In this document: positions 18,444 through 27,794 of the stretch, piece after piece
Layout of the letters: each line of letters begins with the position of its first letter
How positions within the stretch are numbered: position 1 is the first letter of the stretch
Assembly (NCBI GenBank): GCA_050485365.1
Contig: JBJHBH010000006.1
Location: forward strand, 9,699 to 73,698
DNA: 64,000 nucleotides
Reading direction: 5' to 3'
Origin: JARFUG01 sp050485365
GTDB lineage: Bacteria > Desulfobacterota > Desulfuromonadia > Desulfuromonadales > JACZKF01
Program-made: the position numbers and the translations under genes
Notes under the pieces: generated by a model
What the model was told of the DNA's origin: nothing
The model's input: the letters and a program-made list of their open reading frames with translations, nothing else
The model's database searches: none

Positions 18444-18748
18444 CGATGGTGGTGATCGGAGGGATGGATCGTCTGGGGAAGCATTACGAGGCCGAAGCGC
18501 GGGCGCACGGGGTCGATCTGCGCATCTTCAGCCAGGCGGAAAAAGGTCTGGGATCACGGCTCGGCAATGCCGATGCGGTGATCCTCTTCACGGGAAAGGT
18601 TTCTCACCGCGCGCGGCGCGAGGTTATGGCGGCGGCGCGCAAGCTCGACATCCCCGTCCATCAGTTCCACTCCTGCGGCGTCTGTACCCTCAGAGAATGC
18701 CTGCAGGAGCTCTGTCCGAAGAAGGCTCTCGGCAACAGCGCCGACTGA
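18440..18748 (+). CDS. DUF2325 family small protein
   Basis: The 102-residue product has the DUF2325 pattern: MVVIGGMDRLGKHYEAEA, then NADAVILFTGKVSHRAR and a VHQFHSCGVCTL segment with two close cysteines. Its function is not established. DUF3793 and DUF2325 are coupled by a 4-bp overlap, which suggests they act together. The cysteines hint at metal or redox chemistry, which is inference. Confidence 0.75.
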   Translation: MTMVVIGGMDRLGKHYEAEARAHGVDLRIFSQAEKGLGSRLGNADAVILFTGKVSHRARREVMAAARKLDIPVHQFHSCGVCTLRECLQELCPKKALGNSAD

Positions 18749-18788
18749 GCCGTCCTCCCGTCCTTCCTCCGCGGCGCGCATGAATCGC

Positions 18789-18839
18789 GGGAGCCGCCTT
18801 CGCTACGGGCGTGATCGATCGCCCCAGAAGGCGGCTCCC
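18789..18839. terminator. Bidirectional hairpin between DUF2325 and the chemoreceptor
   Basis: Perfect 13-bp arms GGGAGCCGCCTTC and GAAGGCGGCTCCC separate two convergent genes. There is little T tract on either side. Confidence 0.65.
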
Positions 18840-18847
18840 CCAAGACA

Positions 18848-20653
18848 TCAGGAGCGCCGGTCGGGCAGGCGCAGTTGCCCCCCCTCCCCGGAGTTGCCCC
18901 CCCCACCTTCCAGATTCAGGCGGAAGCGCGAGATCATCTGCAGAAGCTCTCCGGCCTGCCCCGACAGCTCCTCCGACGCTGCGGCGCACTCCTCGGAGGT
19001 GGCCGTGTTCTGCTGGGTCACCTGATCGATCTGCGAAACGCCGATGCTGATCTGCGAAATCCCCTCGGCCTGTTCGTTGCTGGCCGTGGCGATCTCGGCG
19101 GTCAGGTCGGTGACCTTGCCGATACCCGAGACGATCTCCCCGAGGGAGGCGGCGGTGCGCTCGGCGATCCCCGCCCCGTTGGAGGCCTTCGACAGGGCGT
19201 CGGCGATGAGCGTCTCGGTCTCCTTGGCGGCCTTGGCGCTGCGCGCGGCGAGGTTGCGCACCTCTTCGGCGACGACGGCGAACCCGCGGCCGTGGGCTCC
19301 GGCGCGGGCGGCCTCCACCGCGGCGTTCAGGGCGAGCAGGTTCGTCTGGAAGGCGATCTCGTCGATGACCTTGATGATCTTGGAGATACTCTGCCCCGAG
19401 GCGTTGATGTCGCTCATGGCGACGACCATCTCTCCCATGCGCCGGTTTCCTTCCTCGGCGGCATCCTGAACGTTGCGGGTCAGCTTGCGCGCCTCGACGG
19501 CGTGATCGGCATTGTTGCGGGTCTGGGACGAGAGCTCATGCAGCGAAGCGCTGATCTGCTCCAGAGAGCTGGCCGACTCGGTCGCCCCCTGCGAGAGGGT
19601 CTGACTTGAGTCGGAGACCTCGACGGCGCGCATGTGAAAGCGCTCTCCGGCAAGGCGGATCTGCCCCATCAGGGCGTTGAGGTTCTCGTTGGCCTTTTCC
19701 AGCGGGTTGCGGATCAGCCCCTGCGCCTTGAAGGTGAAGTCGCCCGAGGCGAGACGCTCGAAGGCGGTGAGGACCTCGTTCTTCAGGTTCTCGGCAAAGG
19801 CGTCGAGAGCCTGCGCCATGGTGCCGATCTCGTCCTTGCGGTTCATCGAGAGGCGGCGGTCGAGCTCGCCGCGCTCGAGCCCGGCGAGCATATCGACGGT
19901 GCGGTTCAGGGGGCGAACGAAGGAGCGGGTCATGAAGAGGGTGAAAAACGCCGCGTACAGAAGCAGCCCCGCCAGAACGACGGCCCCTCCGGTCATCACG
20001 GCGTAGGCCACCTCGGCGTCCGCGCTCTCCAGCGACTGAAGCACCTGGAAGGCGCCGTGCACCTCTCCGACGCGCCACCCTTCCATCCGCGCCCCCGTCG
20101 GGTCGATGCCGGCGCTGTTGCCCCACAGCGTCTTCGACAGGGCCGGATCGCCGTGGCAGTTCATGCACGTCTCGGAGAGGACGACGGGGCGAAAGTAGCG
20201 CACCGCGTTCATCTGCCGGTCGATCTCGACATATTCGGGGGCTCCGGCGGCGAGGGCCTTGAGCGCCCGCGCTTCGAGCTCATCGGGTTGGTTTGCCGGA
20301 TTGCGTGGCTGGAACTTCGGGGTGCGGAAGGTGTACTCCCCTTCCTGCGAGCGCATCATGGCCGCTCTCCACGCCGAGACGACCGGCACCGCCGCCAGCA
20401 CCTTGTCCTTGGCCCCTTCCTCGGCCCATTCGCGCAGCATGTCGTGATCAAAGATTCCCATCGCCCACTTGTTCTCCATCTCCTCGCGGGCCGACTCGGC
20501 GGTCAGGCAGATGGCGCGCGCTTTGGCGACGAAGGCGTCGACGGTGCTCGATCGGGCGCTGTTATAGTAGAGCCCGAAGAGGACCGCCACCAGAAGAGCG
20601 GGAAGGAGGATGCCGATGGTCAGGATCTTGGTGCGGATGGAAAGATTCGTCAT
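18848..20653 (-). CDS. Methyl-accepting chemotaxis protein with haem-binding periplasmic domain
   Basis: The 601-residue chemoreceptor has an N-terminal membrane helix (about 10-32) and a periplasmic DUF3365-like domain with one haem c motif CMNCH. A second membrane helix (VMTGGAVVLAGLLLYAAFFTLF) is followed by a HAMP domain and a signalling domain with the conserved hairpin tip IDEIAFQTNLLALNAAVEAA. The haem suggests sensing of redox state or a gas, as proposed for similar Geobacter receptors. The start MTNLSIRTK is chosen because the membrane helix follows at once. It stands alone and ends at a hairpin. Confidence 0.88.
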   Translation of the reverse strand: MTNLSIRTKILTIGILLPALLVAVLFGLYYNSARSSTVDAFVAKARAICLTAESAREEMENKWAMGIFDHDMLREWAEEGAKDKVLAAVPVVSAWRAAMMRSQEGEYTFRTPKFQPRNPANQPDELEARALKALAAGAPEYVEIDRQMNAVRYFRPVVLSETCMNCHGDPALSKTLWGNSAGIDPTGARMEGWRVGEVHGAFQVLQSLESADAEVAYAVMTGGAVVLAGLLLYAAFFTLFMTRSFVRPLNRTVDMLAGLERGELDRRLSMNRKDEIGTMAQALDAFAENLKNEVLTAFERLASGDFTFKAQGLIRNPLEKANENLNALMGQIRLAGERFHMRAVEVSDSSQTLSQGATESASSLEQISASLHELSSQTRNNADHAVEARKLTRNVQDAAEEGNRRMGEMVVAMSDINASGQSISKIIKVIDEIAFQTNLLALNAAVEAARAGAHGRGFAVVAEEVRNLAARSAKAAKETETLIADALSKASNGAGIAERTAASLGEIVSGIGKVTDLTAEIATASNEQAEGISQISIGVSQIDQVTQQNTATSEECAAASEELSGQAGELLQMISRFRLNLEGGGGNSGEGGQLRLPDRRS

Positions 20654-20745
20654 TGCAGACTCCGGCGTGAGAAGAGCAGAGGAAGGAACACCAAACGATG
20701 ACATTAAACACAATTTTACTCTGATTTGGTAGCATTTTCGACGCA

Positions 20746-20786
20746 GCCCGTCCCCCTTCCCCCGCCGGAGAGGAAAAGGGGCGGGC
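20746..20786 (-). terminator. Hairpin after the multicopper-oxidase operon
   Basis: GCCCGTCCCCCTT and AAGGGGCGGGC pair around a G+C-rich loop just after the stop at 20798. The T tract is poor. Confidence 0.45.
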
Positions 20787-20797
20787 AGACGTCATTT

Positions 20798-22084
20798 TCA
20801 GACGACCGTCACGCGGGTTTTGGCGGTGCCGAGAAGCTCGCCGCTGATCCAGTGACGGTACTCCACCGCGACTTCCCAGACCCCTGCGGGAGCGTCGTGA
20901 ACGAGCAGATCCCACCTCTGGGCGCTCGTCAGCTCGAAGGCGTCGCCGAGCTCGGACAAAGCGAAAGGATAGGCGTAGCCCGTGTGCCCCTCTCCGCCGA
21001 GTACCTTGCCGTCCATGGAGATGACTTCGGCTTTGAGTTCCGAAGGAAGAATGATCTTGGTGCGGGTATAGCTCGCGTTGACGACGCGCAGCAGCACGGT
21101 GTCGCCCGTCCGGGCCTCAACTGCCACCTTCGGGTGGGTGATGAGGGGGTCGTCCTGGTCGGCGATCACTCCGGTGATGAGGAAGCGGTTCGGCTCGAAG
21201 CGGTGCAGGTGGGGGTTCTCCTCCGGATCGGGGTCCCACGGCTCGAAGGGGCAGGAGATTCCGGCGCCGTGGCCGTGGTTGAGGACGCCGTCGTCCGCGC
21301 GGTCGTCGTGCCAGCGCAGATCGAAATCGTCGATGACCCAGAGCCCCTCCACGTCGTAGCGCACGAGATCGTCTCGGCGCAGCACGTATCCGGGGCCGCC
21401 GTCGGCGTAGGGGGCGGTCAGATCGCTCCCCTGCGGCGCGGGGGGATCGATGATGAGGAGCCCGTACATCCCCATCTCGAAGTGAAGGACGGTGTTGCGG
21501 TGGCAGTGATAGATGTAGGTGCCGGGGTCCTTTGCACGAAACTGGTAGATGTAGCCGTCCCCTTCGAGCTCGAAGGTGACGTGCCCGACGCCGTCGTTGA
21601 CGGGGGAGGCGCCGATGCCGTGGTGATGGATGGTGTGGGGGCCGTGGCTCGGGCGGTGATAGCTGTGGATGAGCTCGCCCTGCACCGCCCGCATGGTCGG
21701 GTTGGGGAACTCGAGCGCGTCGCTGCCGAAGTAGTCGGTGAAGCCCCAGATCTCGATCTCCTCCCGGCGGCCAGAGTCGTCGTTTATGGGGATGAAAATC
21801 TCGCGGTGGTCCATCTCGCGCAGGAAGAGACGATCGCGGGGCTGAACGTCGGGGGTGCGAAGGACCCGCGGGTCCCCCCAACCATACCCCTCAAGGTCGT
21901 CCTCGCCGTCGAGATCGTGGCGAAACTCGAACCCGGGGCGAAAGAGTCCGCGGACATCCTCGCCGTCTTCTGCAAAATCGATGCTTTCGGGCATATCGCA
22001 GCCGAACCAGCGGAAGGAATCGGTGTCTTCTACATTCTCGCCGGCGGGCAGGCCGACGTCGCGGGGGATGATCACTCTTGCCAT
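20798..22084 (-). CDS. Multicopper-oxidase-like protein with N-terminal-type copper motifs
   Basis: The 428-residue protein has cupredoxin-like regions. The first carries HTIHHHGIG (like motif I, HxHG) and YIYHCHRNTVLHFEMGMYG, where the Cys, His and Met have type 1 copper spacing. The second half (residues about 250-428) has no matching C-terminal HPxHxHG or HCHxxxH motif. No signal peptide is seen, which is odd for this family. It may be exported in complex with the Tat-bearing partner 50 bp upstream. Alone it would lack half of a standard trinuclear copper site. Confidence 0.75.
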   Translation of the reverse strand: MARVIIPRDVGLPAGENVEDTDSFRWFGCDMPESIDFAEDGEDVRGLFRPGFEFRHDLDGEDDLEGYGWGDPRVLRTPDVQPRDRLFLREMDHREIFIPINDDSGRREEIEIWGFTDYFGSDALEFPNPTMRAVQGELIHSYHRPSHGPHTIHHHGIGASPVNDGVGHVTFELEGDGYIYQFRAKDPGTYIYHCHRNTVLHFEMGMYGLLIIDPPAPQGSDLTAPYADGGPGYVLRRDDLVRYDVEGLWVIDDFDLRWHDDRADDGVLNHGHGAGISCPFEPWDPDPEENPHLHRFEPNRFLITGVIADQDDPLITHPKVAVEARTGDTVLLRVVNASYTRTKIILPSELKAEVISMDGKVLGGEGHTGYAYPFALSELGDAFELTSAQRWDLLVHDAPAGVWEVAVEYRHWISGELLGTAKTRVTVV

Positions 22085-22134
22085 GACGCTACCTCCATAT
22101 CATCGAAAGACTGTTTTCGTTCCATCGGTCCGCC

Positions 22135-23571
22135 TCAGCGAAGGCGCAGCGAGAAAGTGTGCGCGGCGCCGTGGCCGTTGCCGTGGCCGTGGAGCATCAG
22201 CGTCGCGCGGCGGCTCCCCAGAAACGACAGGGCTCGCCCCTGAAAGCTCCAGCGCCCGTCGCTGCCGACGTGCAGCTCGGTCACCGCCGGCGCGCTGCCG
22301 TCGCCGGGGTGAAGCCCCAGATGGACGTTGGGCTTCGAGCAGCGCCCCTCGAGACGGAGCTGCCCCGAGCGCACCCTGAGCTCGGCGACGTCGACCTGGA
22401 TCACCGCATCGTCTTCGTCGAGCTCGCCGTCGATCTGCCAGTGCGTCACCGCCCCTTGCGGGTAGTTCCCCCCCGCGGCGGTCTGCGACATCTCCACATG
22501 GCAGTGCATCGGGTAGACCAGGGGGAAGAGCTCTTCGACAGGGGGCCAGGTGCCGATCTCCGGCGGAACGATGAAGGGCAGCAGAAGATCGATTCGTTCG
22601 AGGGGGGAGATGCTCCAGGTGTCGATCCACCACACGTTTTCGCGCACGGTGCCGTTCTTGGCGAGCAGATAGAAGTGATTGCCGTGAGGGTGCGGCGAGT
22701 GGGTGGCGAGCCCGGCGTTGAGCGAGCGGATCAGGGCGGGCTGCCCCACGTTGCCGAAGGGGGAGAGCTCGGCCTGCGGATCGAGGCGCCCGCCAAGAAC
22801 GTGCTCATGCCCTTCCTCGGAGTGGCCCGCAGCGAAGTACCCACTTTTGCCGTTGATGGTAAAGTAGCGCGGCAGGTAGCCGTCGGTGAACTCGGACGCC
22901 GGGACGAAATCGACCGTTGCGAGCCGCTCGTTCTTGTCGGGATCGACGGTGCTGAAGAGCCAGATCCAGGTGCGGGCCGGGTCCCAGGGGTGGCCTGGGA
23001 AGTGGTCTGAACCGCGCCCCGGCGACCAGTCTTTGGTTCCAAGGTCGTTGAAGAGGCGCTGCACGTTCGGGGTCGGATCACTGTAGGGGGTGTTGTTCCC
23101 GACGGTATCGGGCATCACGACCAGAGCGCCGTGCAGACCCATGACGCGGTTGACCGGCGCGTTGAAGGGATCGAGGTAGTAGTAGGTGCCCGCCTTGGGC
23201 GCCGTGAACTCCACCTCGACACTCTCGCCGAAGGGGATGGCGCCGCTGTCGTAGACGCCGGGGACGGCAAAGCCGTGGTCGCCCCCCCGCTCGATCTCGT
23301 TGGTGACGGTGAGGCGAACCGTCTTGCCTTCCTGCACGATCAGAACCGGCGCGGGGATTCTCGGCCCGACATCCGGCGCGCTGAAGGCCCAGCTGTACAC
23401 CAGCGTTCCGTCGACCATTTCGGCGTCGACTTCGACCATCTTCAGACTTATAGGGTGGTGCTGCGCCGCCAGAGCGCTGCTCGCGCGGGCAAAGACCGGC
23501 ACGATCCCTGAGCCGAGCGCGAACGCGGCGACGCCGCAAGAGCTCATCTTGAGGAAATCTCTTCGTTTCAT
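22135..23571 (-). CDS. Tat-exported multicopper-oxidase-like protein with C-terminal-type copper motifs
   Basis: The 478-residue product begins MKRRDFLKMSS, a twin-arginine signal, which fixes the start. The upstream in-frame codons look noncoding. The first cupredoxin-like region has YYYLDPFNAPVNRVMGLHG where copper ligands would be, so it is degenerate. The last region has HSPHPHGNHFYLL and YPMHCHVEMSQ, like motifs III and IV of laccases, but the usual third histidine of motif IV is replaced. It precedes the other oxidase-like gene by 50 bp in one operon. The two proteins appear to hold complementary copper motifs. Confidence 0.75.
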   Translation of the reverse strand: MKRRDFLKMSSCGVAAFALGSGIVPVFARASSALAAQHHPISLKMVEVDAEMVDGTLVYSWAFSAPDVGPRIPAPVLIVQEGKTVRLTVTNEIERGGDHGFAVPGVYDSGAIPFGESVEVEFTAPKAGTYYYLDPFNAPVNRVMGLHGALVVMPDTVGNNTPYSDPTPNVQRLFNDLGTKDWSPGRGSDHFPGHPWDPARTWIWLFSTVDPDKNERLATVDFVPASEFTDGYLPRYFTINGKSGYFAAGHSEEGHEHVLGGRLDPQAELSPFGNVGQPALIRSLNAGLATHSPHPHGNHFYLLAKNGTVRENVWWIDTWSISPLERIDLLLPFIVPPEIGTWPPVEELFPLVYPMHCHVEMSQTAAGGNYPQGAVTHWQIDGELDEDDAVIQVDVAELRVRSGQLRLEGRCSKPNVHLGLHPGDGSAPAVTELHVGSDGRWSFQGRALSFLGSRRATLMLHGHGNGHGAAHTFSLRLR

Positions 23572-23768
23572 ACACGTCTCCCTTGGATGGAATGACACCT
23601 CGAAATGCACGGGAGGGGTGGTCGGTGTGCGAGGATGGTTCGAAACGCAGAGCCGGCCGCACGAGGCCCGGACTTCGGGCGGCGAGCGGCGGACGGTGGA
23701 AAGAAGGGGGGGTAGGTCGGTAGTCCGCCCGGGCCGCACCTAAAGCCCGTGTTCCTTCATACCCCTGG

Positions 23769-23798
23769 ATGAAATAAAACGTAACACGTTTATTTCAT
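23769..23798. promoter_or_regulatory. 30-bp near-perfect palindrome upstream of the oxidase operon
   Basis: ATGAAATAAAACGT is followed after AAC by ACGTTTATTTCAT, a 13-bp complementary arm with one bulge. It lies about 200 bp upstream of the first oxidase gene and about 50 bp after the antiporter stop. It is AT-rich in G+C-rich DNA and has no T tract, so an operator is more likely than a terminator. Confidence 0.55.
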
Positions 23799-23850
23799 CG
23801 TGCCACCCACAAGGGGTAAAAAGAGACACTTCCGGTGCGGAGGACGGAGT

Positions 23851-26007
23851 TTAGGCTCCGTGAATCTCTCGCTCGACGACGGCCTTCAGGGCATGTTCGC
23901 GGCCGACGACGACGAGCACGTCGCCTTCGAGCAGAATTTCGTCCGGAGAAGGAGACGTGACCTTCACCTCGCCGCGCCGGATGCCGATGACGGTGATGCC
24001 GAGCTCTTCACGCAGGTTCAGCGCCGCAAGAGAACGGCCGACCCAGGGGGAATCGCTCCCGAGCCCGATCTCTTCCATGAGGAAATGAGCGTTATCGCCC
24101 CCCTGCAGCTCGTCGCGCTGATCGAGCAGCGCCTGGGCCCTGTCGAGGCTCTCCCGCTCTCCCATGAGTACCAGCCGATCGCCCGGGAAGAGGAGAAAGT
24201 CGGCATCGGGGTCGAAATGGCTGTGGCCGGCACGGTCGACGGCCATGATCGAGGCGGCGGTGCGGGCGCGCAGATCGAGGTCGCGGATCTTCTTCCCGGC
24301 GGCGAAGGAGCCGGTCTTCAGGCGCACCTCGGCCAGGCTGACGGGCCACAAGGAGATGTCGGAGATGCGGTCCATGGGCGAGCTCAGCGCATCGACGGCC
24401 TGCTCGGCCGCGTCGATGAAGGGCCACAGCACCTTGTCGGCCCCGGCCGCCTTGAACGCCTCGGCCTCGGCCAGGTTGTGGGCGGTCAGCACGATCTTTC
24501 CGCCGTAGCCGCGCTCCTTGAGCGACTTCAGAAGTACCAGGTTCACGTCGCGTCCCGGCGACGAATTGACGACCCACGACGCGTTCGCCAGCGGGAGGTG
24601 TTCGAGAATCTCGGGATCTTCGGCGTCGCCGTAGCGCACCGCGAGCCCTTCTCTGCGGCACTCGGCGACGACCTGCGGATCGAAGTCGACGCCCAGAACG
24701 CTCCTGCGGCGGTGCTGAAGGTTTCTGGCGATATTGCGTCCGTAGCGCCCCAGGCCGAACAGGATGATGTCGAACTCCCCTGCGGCGGCGCTGCTGTCCT
24801 CGTCGCGCTCGCGGTGGGGGATCTTTCGCTCGAAGATCGACAGATACGGCGCGATGCGATTGTAGATCTGGTGCGAGTAGAGGATCATGTAGGTCGACAG
24901 GCCGATGGTGATGAGCCCCACCAGGGTGATCAGACCCATGGTGTCCATGTCGATGTGCCCGAGGCTCACCCCCAGAGCACCGAGGATGAGGGAAAACTCG
25001 CTGATCTGCGCGACGGTGAGGCCCGCCAGAAAGCCTGTGCGCTTGCGGTATCCCATGTACCCCATGATCGTCATGACGATGAGGGGATTGCCGATCAGGA
25101 CGAAGGCCGAAAAGATCAGCGAGGCGCCGAGCTGGCTCCCCAGGGTGGACAGATCGAGCTGGGCGCCTAGATTGATGAAGAAGAACAGCAGCAGAAAGTC
25201 GCGCAGGGTGACGAGGCGCGAGCCGATCGCTTCGCGGTAATGGGTCGAGGCGAGGGAGACGCCGGCGAGGAAGGCGCCGACCTCCATGCTGAAGCCGAGA
25301 TAATCCCCGGCCGCGGCGAGCAGAACCGCCCAGGCGATGGCGAAGAGGATGAGGAGCTCCTGCGAGCGGGCCAGATGCGCCAGGAGGTTCGGCAGAACGT
25401 ATCGCATCAGAACCCCGAGCGCGGCGATGAAGACCGCTCCCCGAAGGAAGGTCAACAGGAAGGCGACCGAGACGTGATCGGCCGCCTCGCCCGCCCCCAG
25501 CGCCGTCAGGCCGATCATCGCCAGAACCACGGCGATGTCCTGCACGATCAGAAAGCCGATGGCGATGCGCCCGTGCAGCGCGTCGATCTCGCGCTTGTCG
25601 GAGAGGAGCTTGACGATGATGATGGTGCTCGAGAAGGTCAGCGCGACGGCGACGTAGAGCGCCCCCACCAGGGACATCCCCAGCCCAAGGGCGATCAGGA
25701 ACCCGACAACCGAGGTGAAGAGAACCTGCCCCATGCCAGTGGCCAGGGCGACGCGCCCCATGCTGCGGATCAGGTGCAGGTCGAGCTTGAGGCCGACGGC
25801 GAAGAGCAGAACGGCGATGCCGATCTCGGCCAGCAGGTGAAGGGGCTCCTCGGCGGTGACCAGATCGAGGCCGGCAGGGCCGACCAGGATGCCGACGGCG
25901 ATGAAGGCAACAATGAGAGGCTGCTTGAGCTTGATCGCCACCGCGCCCAGAACGGCGCTGATGGCGAGGATGAGAGCCATTTCGGTAAAGATGTTTTCAG
26001 CGATCAT
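23851..26007 (-). CDS. KefB-type CPA2 cation/proton antiporter with TrkA-N and TrkA-C domains
   Basis: The 718-residue membrane protein has about 12 hydrophobic segments in residues 1-390 with the CPA2 pattern (IGILVGPAGLDLV, GIAVLLFAVGLKLDL). A TrkA-N nucleotide-binding domain starts at FDIILFGLGRYGRNIAR and includes a VLGVDFDP strand. A TrkA-C domain fills the last 90 residues. It would exchange K+ or Na+ for H+ at the inner membrane under control of bound nucleotide. A second, distant member is at 32596. Its start is 28 bp from the end of the next gene upstream. Confidence 0.9.
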   Translation of the reverse strand: MIAENIFTEMALILAISAVLGAVAIKLKQPLIVAFIAVGILVGPAGLDLVTAEEPLHLLAEIGIAVLLFAVGLKLDLHLIRSMGRVALATGMGQVLFTSVVGFLIALGLGMSLVGALYVAVALTFSSTIIIVKLLSDKREIDALHGRIAIGFLIVQDIAVVLAMIGLTALGAGEAADHVSVAFLLTFLRGAVFIAALGVLMRYVLPNLLAHLARSQELLILFAIAWAVLLAAAGDYLGFSMEVGAFLAGVSLASTHYREAIGSRLVTLRDFLLLFFFINLGAQLDLSTLGSQLGASLIFSAFVLIGNPLIVMTIMGYMGYRKRTGFLAGLTVAQISEFSLILGALGVSLGHIDMDTMGLITLVGLITIGLSTYMILYSHQIYNRIAPYLSIFERKIPHRERDEDSSAAAGEFDIILFGLGRYGRNIARNLQHRRRSVLGVDFDPQVVAECRREGLAVRYGDAEDPEILEHLPLANASWVVNSSPGRDVNLVLLKSLKERGYGGKIVLTAHNLAEAEAFKAAGADKVLWPFIDAAEQAVDALSSPMDRISDISLWPVSLAEVRLKTGSFAAGKKIRDLDLRARTAASIMAVDRAGHSHFDPDADFLLFPGDRLVLMGERESLDRAQALLDQRDELQGGDNAHFLMEEIGLGSDSPWVGRSLAALNLREELGITVIGIRRGEVKVTSPSPDEILLEGDVLVVVGREHALKAVVEREIHGA

Positions 26008-26035
26008 GCCGAACCTTTCACCAACATCGCAGCCG

Positions 26036-26764
26036 TCACGCCAGCTGCAGCAGCACCCCGTAGATTAGCGCCCCGGCGGAGAAGGCCAGGAAGCGGCCGT
26101 CGCGCTCATCGGGGAGCTCTTCTTTCAGGACGTTGAGGATGATTCCCCCGGCGAGCAGGGCGAAAAGAACCGAGACGAGGGCCGGATGGACGACGTAGAC
26201 GAGACTGATCATCCATCCGACCAGGATCGCGGCGCTCAGAATCCAGCACCCGTACCGGTGGTAGAGGCGCGGATAATGGTGGCGCAGCCCCGAATCGTTG
26301 ACGATGAAGTGAAGCCCCATGGCAAAGGAGAAAAAGCCGAGAGTCGTCCACCCCTGCTGCGCCCGCTGCAGCAGAAAAAATCCGATGATGACGTTGTACA
26401 GCGCGAACGAGACGAGGTGGAGCCAGAAGACCCGTGCGCCGTCGTCGCTCGGGCTCAGCCGCGCCGCCCGCTCCAGTCCGTAGAAGAAGACCAGGCCGAG
26501 CAGCGAGATGAAGAAAATATGGTGCTCGACCGCAACGAACCACGGTGCGGGGGAGAGAGCCTGCGTCAGATGGAACTGGCTTCGTCCCAGCTCCGGAAGG
26601 ATGTGGACGAACACGTAGGCGGTGGAGACCCCGCCCGCGGCCGAGAGCCATCCGCTGCGCGGGACGACGTCGAAAAACCGCAGACGGCCTGCCCACTGGT
26701 GGGTGCCTGCGAGAAAAAACGCAAGCAGGCCCGTCACCCAGACCGTCGTCGTCCAATCCTCCAT
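26036..26764 (-). CDS. ZIP-like integral membrane protein
   Basis: The 242-residue protein has seven or eight hydrophobic segments. Two short motifs recall ZIP metal transporters: GGVSTAYVFVHILPELG (compare the H-L-P-E motif of helix IV) and GGIILNVLKEELPDERD. The other ZIP metal ligands are not obvious. Metal transport is therefore possible but unproven. It is probably cotranscribed with the antiporter that starts 29 bp after its stop. Confidence 0.6.
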   Translation of the reverse strand: MEDWTTTVWVTGLLAFFLAGTHQWAGRLRFFDVVPRSGWLSAAGGVSTAYVFVHILPELGRSQFHLTQALSPAPWFVAVEHHIFFISLLGLVFFYGLERAARLSPSDDGARVFWLHLVSFALYNVIIGFFLLQRAQQGWTTLGFFSFAMGLHFIVNDSGLRHHYPRLYHRYGCWILSAAILVGWMISLVYVVHPALVSVLFALLAGGIILNVLKEELPDERDGRFLAFSAGALIYGVLLQLA

Positions 26765-26914
26765 CTCAAAACTCCGGCGTCACCAGGGTCGCAGCTCCTT
26801 CCGGCGAACGACCGTCTCCTTCGAATCGAAAAGTGGAGTTTAACGATTTGCGACGCATACGGCAAGGAGTTCCGCCGTCGGACGGACAATCTTCGAGGAC
26901 GAAGGCAGGACAAT

Positions 26915-27661
26915 TCAGCGTCTTCTGACTTTTTTCCGTTTGTCTTTTCGCACGGTGACGTCGAAGTCGAGCACCAGCGGAAGGTGATCGGAATACGGAA
27001 CCTTCGGGACGCTGAATTCGCGGACGTTGACCCGTGAGCTGCACAGGATGAAATCGAGGTGCCGGGTGGGGTGATCGCTGGGGTAGGTCGGCAGGCTTTT
27101 CGTGTTGGCGTTTCGCAGCCCCGTGGCGGCGAGAAAGAGATCGATCTCCCTTTCGCCCCACAGCGCATTGAAGTCGCCTGCGACGATGTACGGCTTCTTG
27201 CTCTCTTTCACCAGCTTGTAGAGCGCGCCGAGTTGCCGGTGTCGCACCCGCGACCCCAGCGCGAGATGAACCAGGTAGATGACGACGTGATCGAGCTCCA
27301 ACTCCATCACCAGGCGCTTCATGCCGCAATCGAAAAAGTGGAACCGCTCGTTGCGGATGCGGTCCCGGGCGAGAAAGGCGTTGCCCTGCCGGCGCAGCAC
27401 CGGGATGTTGAGCCAGAAGGAGTGCTCCTTGTATTTGACCGAGTACGAGTGGTAGTGCCCGAGGGCGTCGGCCAGCAATTCGGCCTGGCTCTTTCCCCCC
27501 GAACGGTACGAACCGTGATCGACCTCGACGAGCCCGACCAGATCGGGCTGCAAGTCGCGCAAAAAAGCGGTGATCCGCTGCAGGTTGCGGGTCGATGGGC
27601 TCAGAAAATCGATCATCTTCGCCCCTGTTCCGTATCGTATGTTGTAAAGAACGAATCGCAT
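26915..27661 (-). CDS. Endonuclease/exonuclease/phosphatase (EEP) family protein
   Basis: The 248-residue soluble protein has the EEP signature blocks in order: VLYNIRYG at the N-terminus, DLVGLVEVD (metal-binding Glu), VVIYLVHLALG, IVAGDFNALWG (Asp-Asn) and YSDHLPLVLDF (catalytic His near the C-terminus). The family includes DNases and phosphodiesterases, so the substrate cannot be told from sequence. There is no signal peptide. Confidence 0.85.
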   Translation of the reverse strand: MRFVLYNIRYGTGAKMIDFLSPSTRNLQRITAFLRDLQPDLVGLVEVDHGSYRSGGKSQAELLADALGHYHSYSVKYKEHSFWLNIPVLRRQGNAFLARDRIRNERFHFFDCGMKRLVMELELDHVVIYLVHLALGSRVRHRQLGALYKLVKESKKPYIVAGDFNALWGEREIDLFLAATGLRNANTKSLPTYPSDHPTRHLDFILCSSRVNVREFSVPKVPYSDHLPLVLDFDVTVRKDKRKKVRRR

Positions 27662-27794
27662 CAGACTTCGCCCTTCTCAAGTCGGCTCGGCCGGACGCCC
27701 AGAGCGGGCACGAAAAAAGGGTGCGCCGGATGGGCCACCCCTGAAACTCTCCACTGCAGAAAAGCACTTTCGATCCGCTCAGGGGAGAACTTGC

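Noticed and set aside
26545..26928. Plus-strand frames opposite the ZIP-like and EEP genes
   Set aside because: Arginine/proline-rich composition and no ribosome sites; shadows of minus-strand genes.
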